64,000 bases of DNA from positions 192,057 to 256,056 of the forward strand of contig NZ_CH724127.1 of the NCBI RefSeq assembly GCF_000153345.1, written 5' to 3'. This document shows positions 27,442 through 37,471 of the stretch, one piece after another. The position numbers and the translations under genes were made by a program. Position 1 is the first letter of the stretch; each line of letters opens with the position of its first letter. The DNA is from Neptuniibacter caesariensis. Lineage in GTDB: Bacteria; Pseudomonadota; Gammaproteobacteria; Pseudomonadales; Balneatricaceae. The notes beneath the pieces are model-generated. The model made no database searches and was not told the DNA's origin. It saw only the letters and a program-made list of their open reading frames with translations.

Positions 27442-29121
27442 TTACTTCTGGTTGTCCAGCTGAGCTTTGATCAGGTCACCGATTGTAGTCGGGCCAGATA
27501 CTTCAACTTCAGCGTTGCGTACAGCAGAGATTGCTGCTTTTTCTTCAGCCTGTTCTTTCGCTTTGATAGACAGGTTGATAACGCGGTTACGACGATCCAG
27601 AGTAACGATCTTAGCTTCTACTTCATCACCAACGTTCAGTACAGAAGATGCATCTTCAACGCGATCAACAGAGATCTCAGATACTTTCAGTGTACCTTCG
27701 ATGCCTTCAGCCAGCTCAACAACTGCACCTTTAGCGTCTACAGAAGTAACTTTACCAGTTACGATAGCGCCTTTGTCGTTAGCAGATGCGAACTCAGCGA
27801 ATGGGTCGCTTTCCAGCTGCTTGATACCCAGAGAGATACGCTCTTTCTCAGCATCAATAGACAGGATAACTGCTTCAACTTCTTCACCTTTCTTGAACTG
27901 GCGAAGAGCAGCTTCAGCATCAGCTTCCCAAGTGATGTCAGACATGTGAACCAGACCGTCCAGTTCTTCCTGCAGACCAACGAAGATACCAAAGTCAGTG
28001 ATAGTTTTGATAGTACCAGTAACTTTGTCACCTGCTGCGAACTGCTCAGCGAAAGTAACCCATGGGTTTGCAGTGCACTGCTTGATACCCAGAGAAATAC
28101 GGCGACGCTCTTCATCAACGTCCAGGATCATCACTTCTACTTCATCACCGATCTGAACAACTTTAGATGGGTGGATGTTCTTGTTAGTCCAAGACATTTC
28201 AGAAACGTGAACCAGACCTTCAACACCGTCTTCGATAGAAGCGAAGCAGCCGTAGTCAGTCAGGTTAGTGATGCGTGCCTGGCACTTAGCACCTGCAGGG
28301 TAACGCTCTTTGATCAGAGACCATGGATCAGAAGACAGCTGCTTAAGACCCAGAGAGATACGACCAGATTCTTTGTCGAACTTGATGATCTTAACAGTGA
28401 TCTCGTCACCTGGGTTCAGCATCTCAGATGGGTGAGAGATGCGCTTCCAAGCCATGTCAGTGATGTGCAGAAGACCGTCAACACCACCCAGATCGATGAA
28501 TGCACCGTAGTTAGTCAGGTTCTTAACGAAACCTTTAACTTCCTGACCTTCGTCCAGAGTAGCCAGCAGCTCATCACGCTGAGCACTGTTAGCTTCCTGA
28601 AGAACCGCACGGCGAGAAACAACGATGTTGTTACGCTTAGGATCCAGCTTGATCAGTTTGAATTCCAGCTCTTTGCCTTCCAGGTGATCAACGTCACGTA
28701 CTGGGCGAACGTCTACCAGAGAACCTGGCAGGAAGCCCTGAATGTTGTTGATGCTAACTGTGAAGCCGCCTTTAACTTTGCCGCTGATGCAACCTTTAAC
28801 AGTTTCTTCAGCTTCAAATTTAGTCTGCAGAACTTCCCAAGCTTCAGCGCGTTTCGCTTTTTCGCGAGACAGACGAGTCTCACCGAAGCCATCTTCAACC
28901 GCTTCCAGAGCAACTTTAACTTCGTCGCCGATCTGGATTTCCAGTTCGTTTGCATCGTTCAGGAACTGAGAACGTGGGATGATTGCTTCTGATTTTAGGC
29001 CAGCGTGAACAGTAACCCAGTCGCTGTCGATATCAACGACTTCACCGATTACCAGTTTACCTGGAGTCATGTCTAGAGACTGAAGGGATTCTTCAAACAG
29101 ATCAGCAAAGCTTTCGCTCAT
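27442..29121 (-). CDS. rpsA: 30S ribosomal protein S1
   Basis: 559-residue S1 with six S1/OB repeats (E. coli S1 is 557). Starts [21 protein letters not shown]; recognisable repeat cores include [55 protein letters not shown] and [28 protein letters not shown] in order from about residue 195. Repeats 1-2 bind the ribosome and the rest bind mRNA. AGGA lies upstream of the ATG. Unlike the usual cmk-rpsA-ihfB order, it is here flanked by a GGDEF-EAL gene and the prc pair, and has about 195 bases of its own upstream region. Confidence 0.97.
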   Translation of the reverse strand: MSESFADLFEESLQSLDMTPGKLVIGEVVDIDSDWVTVHAGLKSEAIIPRSQFLNDANELEIQIGDEVKVALEAVEDGFGETRLSREKAKRAEAWEVLQTKFEAEETVKGCISGKVKGGFTVSINNIQGFLPGSLVDVRPVRDVDHLEGKELEFKLIKLDPKRNNIVVSRRAVLQEANSAQRDELLATLDEGQEVKGFVKNLTNYGAFIDLGGVDGLLHITDMAWKRISHPSEMLNPGDEITVKIIKFDKESGRISLGLKQLSSDPWSLIKERYPAGAKCQARITNLTDYGCFASIEDGVEGLVHVSEMSWTNKNIHPSKVVQIGDEVEVMILDVDEERRRISLGIKQCTANPWVTFAEQFAAGDKVTGTIKTITDFGIFVGLQEELDGLVHMSDITWEADAEAALRQFKKGEEVEAVILSIDAEKERISLGIKQLESDPFAEFASANDKGAIVTGKVTSVDAKGAVVELAEGIEGTLKVSEISVDRVEDASSVLNVGDEVEAKIVTLDRRNRVINLSIKAKEQAEEKAAISAVRNAEVEVSGPTTIGDLIKAQLDNQK

Positions 29122-29316
29122 TGAATTTGTCCTATAGTAAGGGCTGTGTTTCGAAAGAAATACAGCTCAGCCTGCAAATCCGGATTCGCAGGGTCAGTTT
29201 ATAATTTCAAAGAGGGCGTTGTGACCGGAATAGCGCCCAGTTCGAAAGAAAATGAGCGCGTATTATACAGAAAAAGCCTAGTAATTACACAGCTTTTGCA
29301 TGAAATTTAAGCATGC

Positions 29317-30096
29317 TTAGATGGGTTTGTCGTAGCTTGCGAGCCGTTCGTATAAGGCTGTTTGACAAGGTTTTACAACTACATCCAGATCTGCCTTTAG
29401 GTTGATCGGAAGTGGGGAGTCAGCAGGGCGACGGAAATAAGAGGTAATAAGGCGCTCCTCACGTGGAGAGTTGGCTGCTATTTCAATACCATCGCCAATG
29501 CAGAAAGAGAACTCAGGCATGTAGTCTTTGACTAGGCCTTCGCGTTCCATTTCTGAAAGAATTAATCTTTTCCCGCCAATAAATTTCTTATACTCATTAC
29601 CTGCCGCGGCCGACATCGCTTCAATTTGGAGATTAGAGAACCTGCGAGCATCAGGCATATCGATTAGTAATTGCTTGAGCTGTTTTTCAACGGCAGCAAC
29701 CTCTTCAGCAATCGTTAAAGGGGCGAAGTGCTCATTCAGCTTTTTGTATTCTTCGAGCGCTGCTATTTCTGCTTTTAAGCTGTCAATTTTCTTATTGAGT
29801 TCTTTCTGCTCGTCGAGCAGTGCTTCATTGTCGGCCATGAGGCCTTTAATGACTTTTTGAGTTGGGGTGAGCTTGTCCTGAGCAAATGTAGCGGGTAGCT
29901 GTTTAGTACCTAGCTCCCCCGTTGATTCTGAATAAGTATTAGAGGGGAGGACTGTAAAGCCAAACTTTTCAAGATCTTTGAGGTTCTGTTCGTGCTGTCC
30001 CTGCATCTCGTTGTAGATCAGGTAGCCCCCGATTCCAACAGCAGCAAGAACAACCGGAACTACAACGGCAATAATGATCAGTTTCTTGGTTTGCAT
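29317..30096 (-). CDS. Membrane-anchored periplasmic coiled-coil protein, unknown function
   Basis: 259 residues from the ATG at 30096 (MQTKKLIIIAVVVPVVLAAVG); a longer in-frame start would place 28 polar residues before the membrane helix and overlap prc. One N-terminal transmembrane anchor (about 5-26) precedes a mainly periplasmic body with a coiled coil at about 90-120 (LDEQKELNKKIDSLKAEIAALEEYKKLN) and a globular C-terminus with two cysteines (FSFCIGDG, VVKPCQTAL) that could form a disulphide. No known family was recognised. It starts 16 bases after the prc stop, so it is probably co-expressed and may be a partner or substrate of Prc. Confidence 0.75.
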   Translation of the reverse strand: MQTKKLIIIAVVVPVVLAAVGIGGYLIYNEMQGQHEQNLKDLEKFGFTVLPSNTYSESTGELGTKQLPATFAQDKLTPTQKVIKGLMADNEALLDEQKELNKKIDSLKAEIAALEEYKKLNEHFAPLTIAEEVAAVEKQLKQLLIDMPDARRFSNLQIEAMSAAAGNEYKKFIGGKRLILSEMEREGLVKDYMPEFSFCIGDGIEIAANSPREERLITSYFRRPADSPLPINLKADLDVVVKPCQTALYERLASYDKPI

Positions 30097-30112
30097 CCTT
30101 GATCTCTCGGTA

Positions 30113-32209
30113 TTACTTATTCTGTTCGATCTCTGGGAGTGTCTCATTCGCAGAGTACTGTAACTGCATGAATACAGCATCTAACAGAATTCTTCCGCTT
30201 TCAACCAGCATCGCTTCGGATTCAGGATTGATAGGCCTTCCGAGTGCGTCTTTTTCCAGTTCCTCTTCCAGATCGGATATCTTGTCTATTTTAGGAAGTT
30301 GCTTTTTCTCCCGGCGACGGTTCTCGGCATCGATCTGCCATTGTTCCGCTTTGTCGCGTTCGGCTTTAAGTGCAGATTCCATTAGAGGGATTTGACTGCT
30401 CTCTTTTCTTGCTTCATTAAGGTGCTCAACCTGCTCCTTCATGAAAATAAAGTCAGGGTTGGTCATAGTTCGCGACTGATATCGGGTATCGATCTGCTTC
30501 AGGAAGCGTTTAATGCTTGGGTAGGTTCCATGAGGTGCTGAGCGGACTTTATCCCAGCTAAGAGCTTGATCAAGCGCACTTTCCCCGATGATCTCTGGAT
30601 CATATAGGGTGGGGAAATAGATGTCTGGATGAACACCTTTGTTTTGGGTGCTTTCACCAGAAATTCGATAGAACTTAGCATGGGTTAGTTTCAACTGACC
30701 GTGATTAAGTGGGAGTAATGTCTGGACCGTTCCTTTGCCAAACGTTTGCCCACCGATAACGATACCACGGTTGTAATCCTGAACTGCTCCAGCAAAAATT
30801 TCAGACGCAGAGGCTGATAGTCGGTTGACTAAAACGGCGAGAGGGCCAGAGTAAGCCACTTTTGAATCGCGGTCACGAAGTACTTCTACGCGTCCTGTGG
30901 AGTCTTTAACCTGAACAGTGGGGCCGTGTTTGATGAAAAGGCCGACCGTATCGTTAGCTTCTCGTAGAGAGCCGCCGCCATTATTCCTCAGATCAACAAT
31001 GAGTCCATCGATCTGTTCTTCAGCTAATTCACCAATCAGCTTTTCAACATCTCTTGAGGTGCTTTTATAATTCTCATCACCGCGCTGAAGGGCCGCAAAG
31101 TCGATATAGAATGCTGGGATTTCAATAACACCTAATTTGAAAGGGCGGCCAAGATGTTCAACTTCAATAATTCGCTTCTGCGCAGATTGCTCTTCAAGCT
31201 TAACTTTATTGCGTGTTATTTTGACGATTTTTGACGGGATGTCATCACGTTCAGAGCTTTTAACTTCAAGGCGTACAGTCGTGCCTTTGGGGCCTCGGAT
31301 CAATTGCACAACATCGTCCAATCTCCAGCCTACAACATCTTCAATTTCACCCTCTTCCCCTTGCCCTACGCCCAGAATGATGTCTGTTGCCTTAAGCTGG
31401 CCGGTTTTTTCAGCAGGACCCGCAGGTACGAGGCGTACAATTTGGGTGAACTCGTTTTCACTTTTAAGTACTGCGCCAATCCCTTCCAGGGAAAGGCTCA
31501 TATTGATTTTAAAGTTCTCTGATTTTCTGGGTGAAAAGTACTGAGTATGCGGGTCGTACTGTTTGGTGAAGGCGTTAGTGAATGTCTGGAAAACATCTTC
31601 ACTGTTGACCTGCTTGGCTCTGTTTAGTTGGTTAGTGTAGCGCTTGATAAGGACATCAACTGCTTCTTTGTTATCTTTACCGGCAAGCTTTAGATTGAGT
31701 AAGGCACTTTTCAGGCGTTTGTCCCACAGCTCATTCATCTCTTGCTCGGATTCGATCCACGGCGCATTTTCCCGATCAGTATCCAAATGCTCATCAACAG
31801 CGTAATCGAAAGCTTTGTTGTTATTGAGCTCATCAAGAGTAAAGCTTAAGCGATCTTCCAGGCGCTGCTGGAAGCGATTAAAGATAATGTAGGCTTCCTC
31901 TAAGTTTCCGGCTTTAATTCGGTCATCAAAAACATTTCGATAGGTTTCAAACTCATCGATATCGCTTTTATAAAAATAGCTACGCGAAGGATCCAGATCT
32001 TTCAGGTATTGCTCAAATACCTTGCTTGATAACTGGTCATTTAAATTTAGATTATTGTAGTGACCGTGCTTCAGGGATTGAGTGATTTCTAGAAGGGTTT
32101 GTTTGTGTACCGGCTCAGATTCCAGTTTGGCGACAAGCGCGTTGGCAGTAACGGGAATTAGAAAAGAAAAAGCGGTAATAACAAGTGGCTTTAGCAACGA
32201 TCTATGCAT
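30113..32209 (-). CDS. prc: Carboxy-terminal processing protease Prc (Tsp)
   Basis: 698-residue periplasmic S41 protease that degrades proteins with apolar C-termini and controls peptidoglycan endopeptidase levels. From the ATG at 32209 there is a good signal peptide (MHRSLLKPLVITAFSFLIPVTANA); a TTG 33 bases upstream is less likely. Domains: N-terminal helical part (30-225), PDZ (about 230-330; MSLSLEGIGAVLKSENEFTQI), protease core with Ser in RLSASASEIFAGAV and Lys in FGKGTVQTLL 25 residues on, as in E. coli Prc, and a C-terminal DUF3340-type region. No clear ribosome site is seen. Confidence 0.95.
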   Translation of the reverse strand: MHRSLLKPLVITAFSFLIPVTANALVAKLESEPVHKQTLLEITQSLKHGHYNNLNLNDQLSSKVFEQYLKDLDPSRSYFYKSDIDEFETYRNVFDDRIKAGNLEEAYIIFNRFQQRLEDRLSFTLDELNNNKAFDYAVDEHLDTDRENAPWIESEQEMNELWDKRLKSALLNLKLAGKDNKEAVDVLIKRYTNQLNRAKQVNSEDVFQTFTNAFTKQYDPHTQYFSPRKSENFKINMSLSLEGIGAVLKSENEFTQIVRLVPAGPAEKTGQLKATDIILGVGQGEEGEIEDVVGWRLDDVVQLIRGPKGTTVRLEVKSSERDDIPSKIVKITRNKVKLEEQSAQKRIIEVEHLGRPFKLGVIEIPAFYIDFAALQRGDENYKSTSRDVEKLIGELAEEQIDGLIVDLRNNGGGSLREANDTVGLFIKHGPTVQVKDSTGRVEVLRDRDSKVAYSGPLAVLVNRLSASASEIFAGAVQDYNRGIVIGGQTFGKGTVQTLLPLNHGQLKLTHAKFYRISGESTQNKGVHPDIYFPTLYDPEIIGESALDQALSWDKVRSAPHGTYPSIKRFLKQIDTRYQSRTMTNPDFIFMKEQVEHLNEARKESSQIPLMESALKAERDKAEQWQIDAENRRREKKQLPKIDKISDLEEELEKDALGRPINPESEAMLVESGRILLDAVFMQLQYSANETLPEIEQNK

Positions 32210-32360
32210 AATGTATGTCTTAATATAAAGCTCTGGATTCAATTATGACCCGGAAAAGTTCAGGGAGTTCCCTGAAGTGATTAGTTGAGTGTAGACATGC
32301 GCTGCAGTGTTGTAAAATCAAATAGTTGGAAACTTTCTTTCATTCAGGTTGTTGTGACAG

Positions 32361-32876
32361 ATGAGATCTAAAATTAGGTTATTTGTATTGTTGGCAGGTT
32401 TAGGTGTGCTTTCAGGGTGTGGAGAGAGCCCTGAAGAGGCAAAGTTTAGACAGGAGCTGGTTGAAAAGGCGTTAAATGATGATACCCGTAAAGAAGGAGA
32501 TGCCTTTATTCGTGAGAATTCGTCAGCTGAAGGTGTAGTAACTACGAAAAGCGGGCTGCAGTACAAAGTGATACATGAAGGTGAGGGAAGAAGCCCCACA
32601 TCTAAAGATACCGTGACGGTTCATTATGAAGGTATGCGAATTGATGGCCATATCTTTGACAGTTCTTATAAAAGAGGTAAGCCAACAACTTTCCCTTTGA
32701 ATCGCGTAATAAAGGGCTGGACTGAAGGTTTATCGCTCATGAAAAAAGGTGGGGTTAGAATGTTATACATCCCGCCGGAGCTTGCTTATGGAGCGTTAAG
32801 CCCTTCTGAAGATATTCCAGCTAATTCCACATTAATCTTCAAAGTGGAATTGATTGATTTTCACGCGTCTGAATAA
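32361..32876 (+). CDS. FKBP-type peptidyl-prolyl isomerase, lipoprotein
   Basis: 171-residue precursor. A lipobox (LGVLSGC, Cys at about 20) predicts a lipid-anchored periplasmic protein. The FKBP domain at about 62-168 contains VTVHYEGMRIDGHIFDSSYKRGKP, the FPLNRVIKGWTEGL substrate pocket, MLYIPPELAYG and STLIFKVELIDF. It lacks the long FkpA/Mip dimerisation arm. Upstream it is divergent from prc; the M18 gene follows by 19 bases, so both may share a transcript. Confidence 0.93.
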   Translation: MRSKIRLFVLLAGLGVLSGCGESPEEAKFRQELVEKALNDDTRKEGDAFIRENSSAEGVVTTKSGLQYKVIHEGEGRSPTSKDTVTVHYEGMRIDGHIFDSSYKRGKPTTFPLNRVIKGWTEGLSLMKKGGVRMLYIPPELAYGALSPSEDIPANSTLIFKVELIDFHASE

Positions 32877-32895
32877 AGTTTGTTAAGGAAATAAA

Positions 32896-34179
32896 ATGTC
32901 TGATTCACTTACTGATCTGCAGCGATTTTTAGCAGCTTCACCGACGCCTTTTCATGCTGTTCAGGAGATGGTTGAACGTCTTGAAAAGTCGGGCTTTAAA
33001 TCACTGGATGAGAGAGATTCCTGGGATCTAAAGGCTTCAGGACGCTATTTTACATTGCGAAATGGTTCATCAATTGTTGCCTGGGTGATGCCTGAAGAGT
33101 CAGATCTCGCTACAAGCGGCATGCGTATGGTAGGAGCGCATACAGACTCACCTTGTCTAAAGGTGAAGCCAGAGCCGGATATTCATCGCCATGGGTATCA
33201 GCAGCTTGGGGTTGAGGTGTATGGTGGTGTGTTACTAAATCCCTGGTTTGATCGTGATCTTTCAATGGCAGGCAGGGTGAACTACAGAGCTGTGGATGGT
33301 TCCCGGCAGTCAGCGCTAATAAATTTTGAAAAGCCAGTGGCTGTAATTCCTTCATTGGCCATCCATTTAGATCGTGAAGCAAATAAAAGTAGATCAATCA
33401 ATGCTCAAACCTACTTGCCTGTAATCACTGGGCAAGGGGAGGAGAAAGCCAGTTTCAAGCAATTGCTAAAACAGCGCTTGCTAGAGCAGGGAGCTGATGA
33501 TGTTGGTGATGTTTTAGATTACGAGATCGTTTTATATGATACACAGCAGCCTTCATTGGTAGGCCTTAACGAAGAGTTTCTTGTTTCTGCTCGTCTGGAT
33601 AATTTACTAAGTTGCTTCATGGGGCTGCAGGGGTTGTTATCCTCTGATCTAACACAAGGTTGTTTGTTGGTTTGTAATGATCATGAGGAAGTGGGAAGTA
33701 TGAGCGCTGCGGGGGCGCAGGGGCCAATGTTGCAGCAGGTTCTTGAACGTATTGCCCCAGACGCTGAAGAGCGTATTCGAATGATTCAGCACTCTATGAT
33801 GATTTCGGCAGATAATGCTCATGGCATTCATCCTAACTTCGCGGATAAACATGATGCTAACCATGGGCCTTTATTGAATGCCGGCCCTGTTATTAAAATT
33901 AATGCTAATCAGCGTTATGCGACCAACAGTGAAACCAGCGCGGCGTTTCGTGATATGGCAGAGCAGGTTGATGTGCCCGTTCAGGCGTTTGTTGTTCGTA
34001 GCGATATGGGCTGCGGTAGTACGATTGGCCCTATCACCGCGTCAGAATTAGGTGTGAAAACGATCGATATCGGGGTGCCGCAGTTTGCTATGCACTCTAT
34101 ACGTGAAATGGCGGGTACCAGGGATATTATGGATCTGACCAAAGTACTGACAAAGTTCTTTAATGAAAAGGCGGTGTGA
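32896..34179 (+). CDS. M18 family aminopeptidase
   Basis: 427-residue cytoplasmic zinc aminopeptidase of the aspartyl-aminopeptidase (M18) family. Metal ligands are recognisable in [14 protein letters not shown] (His), [10 protein letters not shown] (bridging Asp), CNDHEEVGS (catalytic Glu pair), [12 protein letters not shown] and the C-terminal [11 protein letters not shown] (His). Length matches ApeB/DnpEP (~430). TAAGGA precedes the ATG. The likely role is peptide turnover. Confidence 0.94.
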   Translation: MSDSLTDLQRFLAASPTPFHAVQEMVERLEKSGFKSLDERDSWDLKASGRYFTLRNGSSIVAWVMPEESDLATSGMRMVGAHTDSPCLKVKPEPDIHRHGYQQLGVEVYGGVLLNPWFDRDLSMAGRVNYRAVDGSRQSALINFEKPVAVIPSLAIHLDREANKSRSINAQTYLPVITGQGEEKASFKQLLKQRLLEQGADDVGDVLDYEIVLYDTQQPSLVGLNEEFLVSARLDNLLSCFMGLQGLLSSDLTQGCLLVCNDHEEVGSMSAAGAQGPMLQQVLERIAPDAEERIRMIQHSMMISADNAHGIHPNFADKHDANHGPLLNAGPVIKINANQRYATNSETSAAFRDMAEQVDVPVQAFVVRSDMGCGSTIGPITASELGVKTIDIGVPQFAMHSIREMAGTRDIMDLTKVLTKFFNEKAV

Positions 34180-34183
34180 GTAT

Positions 34184-34216
34184 GCCTTCCAGATTGATTT
34201 TAGGGAGGCTTGTTTA
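34184..34216. terminator. Weak hairpin between M18 and TonB-receptor genes
   Basis: GCCTTCC and GGGAGGC (one G-U pair) around a 12-base loop, then TTGTTTAATAA. It reaches into the stop codon of the convergent receptor gene. Confidence 0.3.
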
Positions 34217-36352
34217 ATAACGGTAAGTGAGTTCCCCCCAAACGCTACGGCCTTCTAAGGGATAGTCGCCGGGTATTGTTGAAGATGAAGGGGCGAAAGC
34301 CTCTTTGTCGAACAAGTTTTTAACTATTACAGCTAGTTTCAGGCCCGGGATGAGTGATTGCTTACTAGCCTTTAAAGTTGTCCAGGTGTAACTCCCTCGG
34401 TTTTCTCTATTATCTCCGTTTTGGCGGCTGCTGGAGCCAATCCAGTGATTGCTTAGGTTTATTTGCCATTTGCCTGGGAGATCGGAGTTCAGGGCGAGAT
34501 AGGCTGTATTTCTGGGTATGTCAGCGATTGTTTTATTGGTGTTGCTATTTTTGCTTTTAAGGTGGCTATAGTAGCCTTTTAATGAAAGGTTATGATCCAG
34601 CTGCCACTTAAATTCGCTCTCGATGCCATAGCCTTTGTTTGCACCGGTATTTTGAAAAACCAGAACATTATTCTTTAATTCGGTTTTTATCAGCTCACTG
34701 GCTTTATAGAGGAAGAGGGTGTTGGTTAGCTGTAGTTCTGGGTTGATAATCCAGTCAGTGACAATTTCATAGCTTTTAATTTGTTCCGGTTTTAATGATG
34801 AAGAGCCGATGCCGCTAGGATTGTTTTTTAGATAAAGTTCACTAAATGATGGTGCACGAAACGCTTCTCCATAGAGAAGTTTTCCTGTGAAATCGGGACT
34901 TGGTTCCCAGACAACCCCGGCTCTTGGGTTGAAAGTACTGCCAAAATCGGAATAGTGATCTAATCTTCCGCCAAGCGTGAGAGTAACGTCGGGCGTTATA
35001 TGCCATTGGTCTTGAACGGCAAGAAAGAAATTTTGTCTGTCTTGATTGGTAATATAGGAATTAGGTGACCCGCTTACATCTGTTAGGGTGCCGTCTACGC
35101 TAATCTCTGTTCCCGTGAGAATGCCCGGACCAAAATTTTTCTGCTCCCTGCTTCTAAATTGTGTGGATTGCGCGCCTGTTTGAAAGTGTAAGATATGATC
35201 CACGATGCCAATATATTGCAGACCAAGGTCAAAGTAATATCTGTATGTTGTGCCAGCAGGAATGCCGATGACGCCATCTGGGAAATTGATGAGATTTCCT
35301 GGTGCGGTAAAAGGATTGCCATCACTGCCAATTGGGATTCTGCTATTTGCTGGGAAAAGGGTAAGCTGACTTTCACCGTCGAGGTAGTGGAAGTATGTAT
35401 TGCCCTCAATAGAGGTTTGTTGATCGATGATGCTGCGGTATTGCAGCTGGGACATAAAGGAAACAATGTTTTCCTTACCGCTGTTATCTAGAGTGCGTGC
35501 TGCTCCTTGCCCGTTACCGGCGTTGTTGTTTTCCCAATACCAGTTATTCCAGCTCCAGTTTGCTTGTTCAATATTCAGGAATAGGTTCGTTACCGAGTAG
35601 TGGGTGTTCAGTGGGCCGGGGGCCAAAGAGGCATCTGTAGCAATTAGGTTATCGGTAGTGGATTGAAGATCCTGGGCTATGATGCGGTTGTTGTCCCCAT
35701 CACTGTACTGCTGTTCCAGTGAAAGAAAGTAGCCGGTTCCGGCCTCGGTAGTATAGTGGTGTTGGAGAGTAAGGTCGTGGCTTCCAAAGCTCCCAGTTCT
35801 GATTTGAGCTACTGGCTTTACAGCATCTTGCCCTTTTTTGGGAATAATGTTGATCACGCCTGAAAAAGCGTTGGCTCCATAGAGTGCAGAGCTTGCCCCT
35901 TTAATGATTTCAATACGGGATATGCTATTCAAAGGAAGCCTGAATACAGCAGGGAGTCCGCCACTAAATGGGTTTTTAATCTCCATGCTGTTAAATAGTA
36001 TAAGTGCCTGGGCTGAGAAGCCGTTTTGGATGCCGCGGATACTGTAAACGGGCTCAAGGCGGCTCAGGTCTGATCGATTAACGTGTAGCCCTGGAACACT
36101 TTCCAGAACCTCATCCAGATGAGTTGCGCCTGACCTTTCAATATCATCTGCAGTAATAACAGTTACAACCCCAGGGGCTTTTCGAAGCGCTTCCAAGTGG
36201 CCAGAAGCAATTTCTGTGAAATATGCCTCTTCATCTGAATGCTTGAATTCGTCATTCAATGTACCTGCACGTAACGATGGTGCTATCAGTATGATAAGTA
36301 TCAGATAGGATAAAACCATGCCAGGGAAGCAGGAAGGGCGACAAAGATTCAT
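34214..36352 (-). CDS. TonB-dependent outer-membrane receptor
   Basis: 712-residue precursor with a signal peptide (about 1-29). The plug domain (about 50-165) contains PGVVTVITADDIERSGATHLDEVLESVPGLHV and RIEIIKGASSALYGANAFSGVINII. The rest is a 22-strand barrel ending in the outer-membrane C-terminal signature GELTYRY. Substrate cannot be assigned; no TonB, ABC transporter or siderophore gene adjoins it and no strong Fur box was found upstream. Relatives carry siderophores, haem, vitamin B12 or oligosaccharides. Confidence 0.93.
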   Translation of the reverse strand: MNLCRPSCFPGMVLSYLILIILIAPSLRAGTLNDEFKHSDEEAYFTEIASGHLEALRKAPGVVTVITADDIERSGATHLDEVLESVPGLHVNRSDLSRLEPVYSIRGIQNGFSAQALILFNSMEIKNPFSGGLPAVFRLPLNSISRIEIIKGASSALYGANAFSGVINIIPKKGQDAVKPVAQIRTGSFGSHDLTLQHHYTTEAGTGYFLSLEQQYSDGDNNRIIAQDLQSTTDNLIATDASLAPGPLNTHYSVTNLFLNIEQANWSWNNWYWENNNAGNGQGAARTLDNSGKENIVSFMSQLQYRSIIDQQTSIEGNTYFHYLDGESQLTLFPANSRIPIGSDGNPFTAPGNLINFPDGVIGIPAGTTYRYYFDLGLQYIGIVDHILHFQTGAQSTQFRSREQKNFGPGILTGTEISVDGTLTDVSGSPNSYITNQDRQNFFLAVQDQWHITPDVTLTLGGRLDHYSDFGSTFNPRAGVVWEPSPDFTGKLLYGEAFRAPSFSELYLKNNPSGIGSSSLKPEQIKSYEIVTDWIINPELQLTNTLFLYKASELIKTELKNNVLVFQNTGANKGYGIESEFKWQLDHNLSLKGYYSHLKSKNSNTNKTIADIPRNTAYLALNSDLPGKWQINLSNHWIGSSSRQNGDNRENRGSYTWTTLKASKQSLIPGLKLAVIVKNLFDKEAFAPSSSTIPGDYPLEGRSVWGELTYRY

Positions 36353-36541
36353 GTTGAAATATGAAGAGAAGAGGTTAGTTGATTAAAGTGCAGATTTGTA
36401 TGCGACAGATCAATAGCTGAATGCGGCTAATTGTACGCTAAATAAATTATCGGTTCAGTATGATAAAAGTTGTAGTTAAGATGTGATCGACTCGCTTGCT
36501 CAATCCGTAACATCTGTTTATGTAAAACCAAGGTGAAATAG

Positions 36542-36712
36542 ATGTTTTCGTTCTTAAAGTCTAATCCAGAGAAAAAGCTAAAAAATGCGTATCATGCAAA
36601 GCTAGAGAAGGCGATGCAGGCTCAGCGAGCTGGAGATATCGAAAAATATTCTTTTCTCACGCGTGAAGCAGAAGAGCTGCATGAGCAGCTGAAGCGTGTG
36701 CAGAAAGAGTAA
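36542..36712 (+). CDS. DUF6435 / Lacal_2735-type small protein
   Basis: 56 residues, MFSFLKSNPEKKLKNAYHAK... with LEKAMQAQRAGDIEKYSFLTREAEEL, a two-helix pattern known from short DUF6435-type proteins of marine bacteria. AAGGTG lies 9 bases before the ATG. Function unknown. It stands alone between the TonB receptor promoter and the tRNA cluster. Confidence 0.75.
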   Translation: MFSFLKSNPEKKLKNAYHAKLEKAMQAQRAGDIEKYSFLTREAEELHEQLKRVQKE

Positions 36713-36819
36713 TCGTATTTACAGGCGAATTTTTTTTGAATCGTATGTGCTTCTGTCCTTTTCAGCATAATATTTATGTTGAGCTACATAGAGTAGATCA
36801 AGTTGTTCGAGGTGGAGGT

Positions 36820-36975
36820 GATTAGCTACGCTCACCCTTCGGGCCGTCACTGCGTTCCGTTATCTCGCTTCGCTTGGTTATTCGCTGCGCTCACCCCGTT
36901 GGGGCTATCGTCGTAAACTCCGATGTGATCTCGCTGCGCTCGGTTCAAACCCAGCGGGGCTTCTCGCGCTTACAT
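36820..36975. repeat. GC-rich non-coding patch with degenerate repeated motif
   Basis: Within the 320-base gap after the DUF6435 gene, the motif TCGCTGCGCTC or close variants recurs (GCTACGCTCACCC, TCGCTTCGCTTGG, TTCGCTGCGCTCACCCC, TCGCTGCGCTCGG). Two occurrences continue into small CCC/GGG hairpins (CCCTTCGGG and CCCCGTTGGGG). The composition is clearly more GC-rich than the flanks. No protein is supported here. Confidence 0.7.
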
Positions 36976-37031
36976 AAGCTATGTGTAATAGCGGGCATTA
37001 ATAGAGCTAAGAATAGAATACGAAAAAAAGA

Positions 37032-37108
<77 letters not shown>

Positions 37109-37149
37109 ATATAGATGCCTGTAAAGGCAGGTGATTACCAATTCTAAGA

Positions 37150-37226
<77 letters not shown>

Positions 37227-37243
37227 AACTTTCACCTTAAAGG

Positions 37244-37319
37244 TGGCTCCCTGAGCTGGACTCGAACCAGCGACCAATAGATTAACAGTCTACTGCTCTA
37301 CCAACTGAGCTATCAGGGA
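37244..37319 (-). tRNA. tRNA-Asn (anticodon GTT)
   Basis: 76 bases including encoded CCA. Acceptor stem TCCCTGA/TCAGGGA, anticodon loop CTGTTAA (anticodon GTT), T loop GTTCGAGTC. Confidence 0.97.
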
Positions 37320-37346
37320 TCATCAGTTGTACTTTCGTGCTTTAGT

Positions 37347-37422
37347 TGGCTCCCCGAGCTGGACTCGAACCAGCGACCAATAGATTAACAGTCTACTGCT
37401 CTACCAACTGAGCTATCGGGGA
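37347..37422 (-). tRNA. tRNA-Asn (anticodon GTT), first copy
   Basis: 76 bases including CCA. It differs from the neighbour by a compensated acceptor-stem pair (TCCCCGA/TCGGGGA). It is the promoter-proximal gene of the unit. Confidence 0.97.
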
Positions 37423-37442
37423 ACAGCTCGAAAGTGCGGCGT

Positions 37443-37471
37443 ATCTTAATGACCGAGCTGGTGGTCGTCAA
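37443..37471 (-). promoter_or_regulatory. Sigma-70 promoter of the tRNA cluster
   Basis: On the minus strand TTGACG (37471-37466) and TAAGAT (37448-37443) are separated by exactly 17 bases. The following discriminator is GC-rich (ACGCCGCAC), as in stringently controlled stable-RNA promoters. It lies about 20 bases before the first tRNA-Asn. Confidence 0.75.

Noticed and set aside
27946..28992. 348-codon open frame antisense to rpsA
   Set aside because: Shadow of a highly biased ribosomal gene; low-complexity composition and no family resemblance.
36420..36480. Possible Fur box upstream of the TonB-dependent receptor (CCGATAATTTATTT on the minus strand)
   Set aside because: Only one GATAAT-like hexamer matches; far below the quality of the site at 56867.
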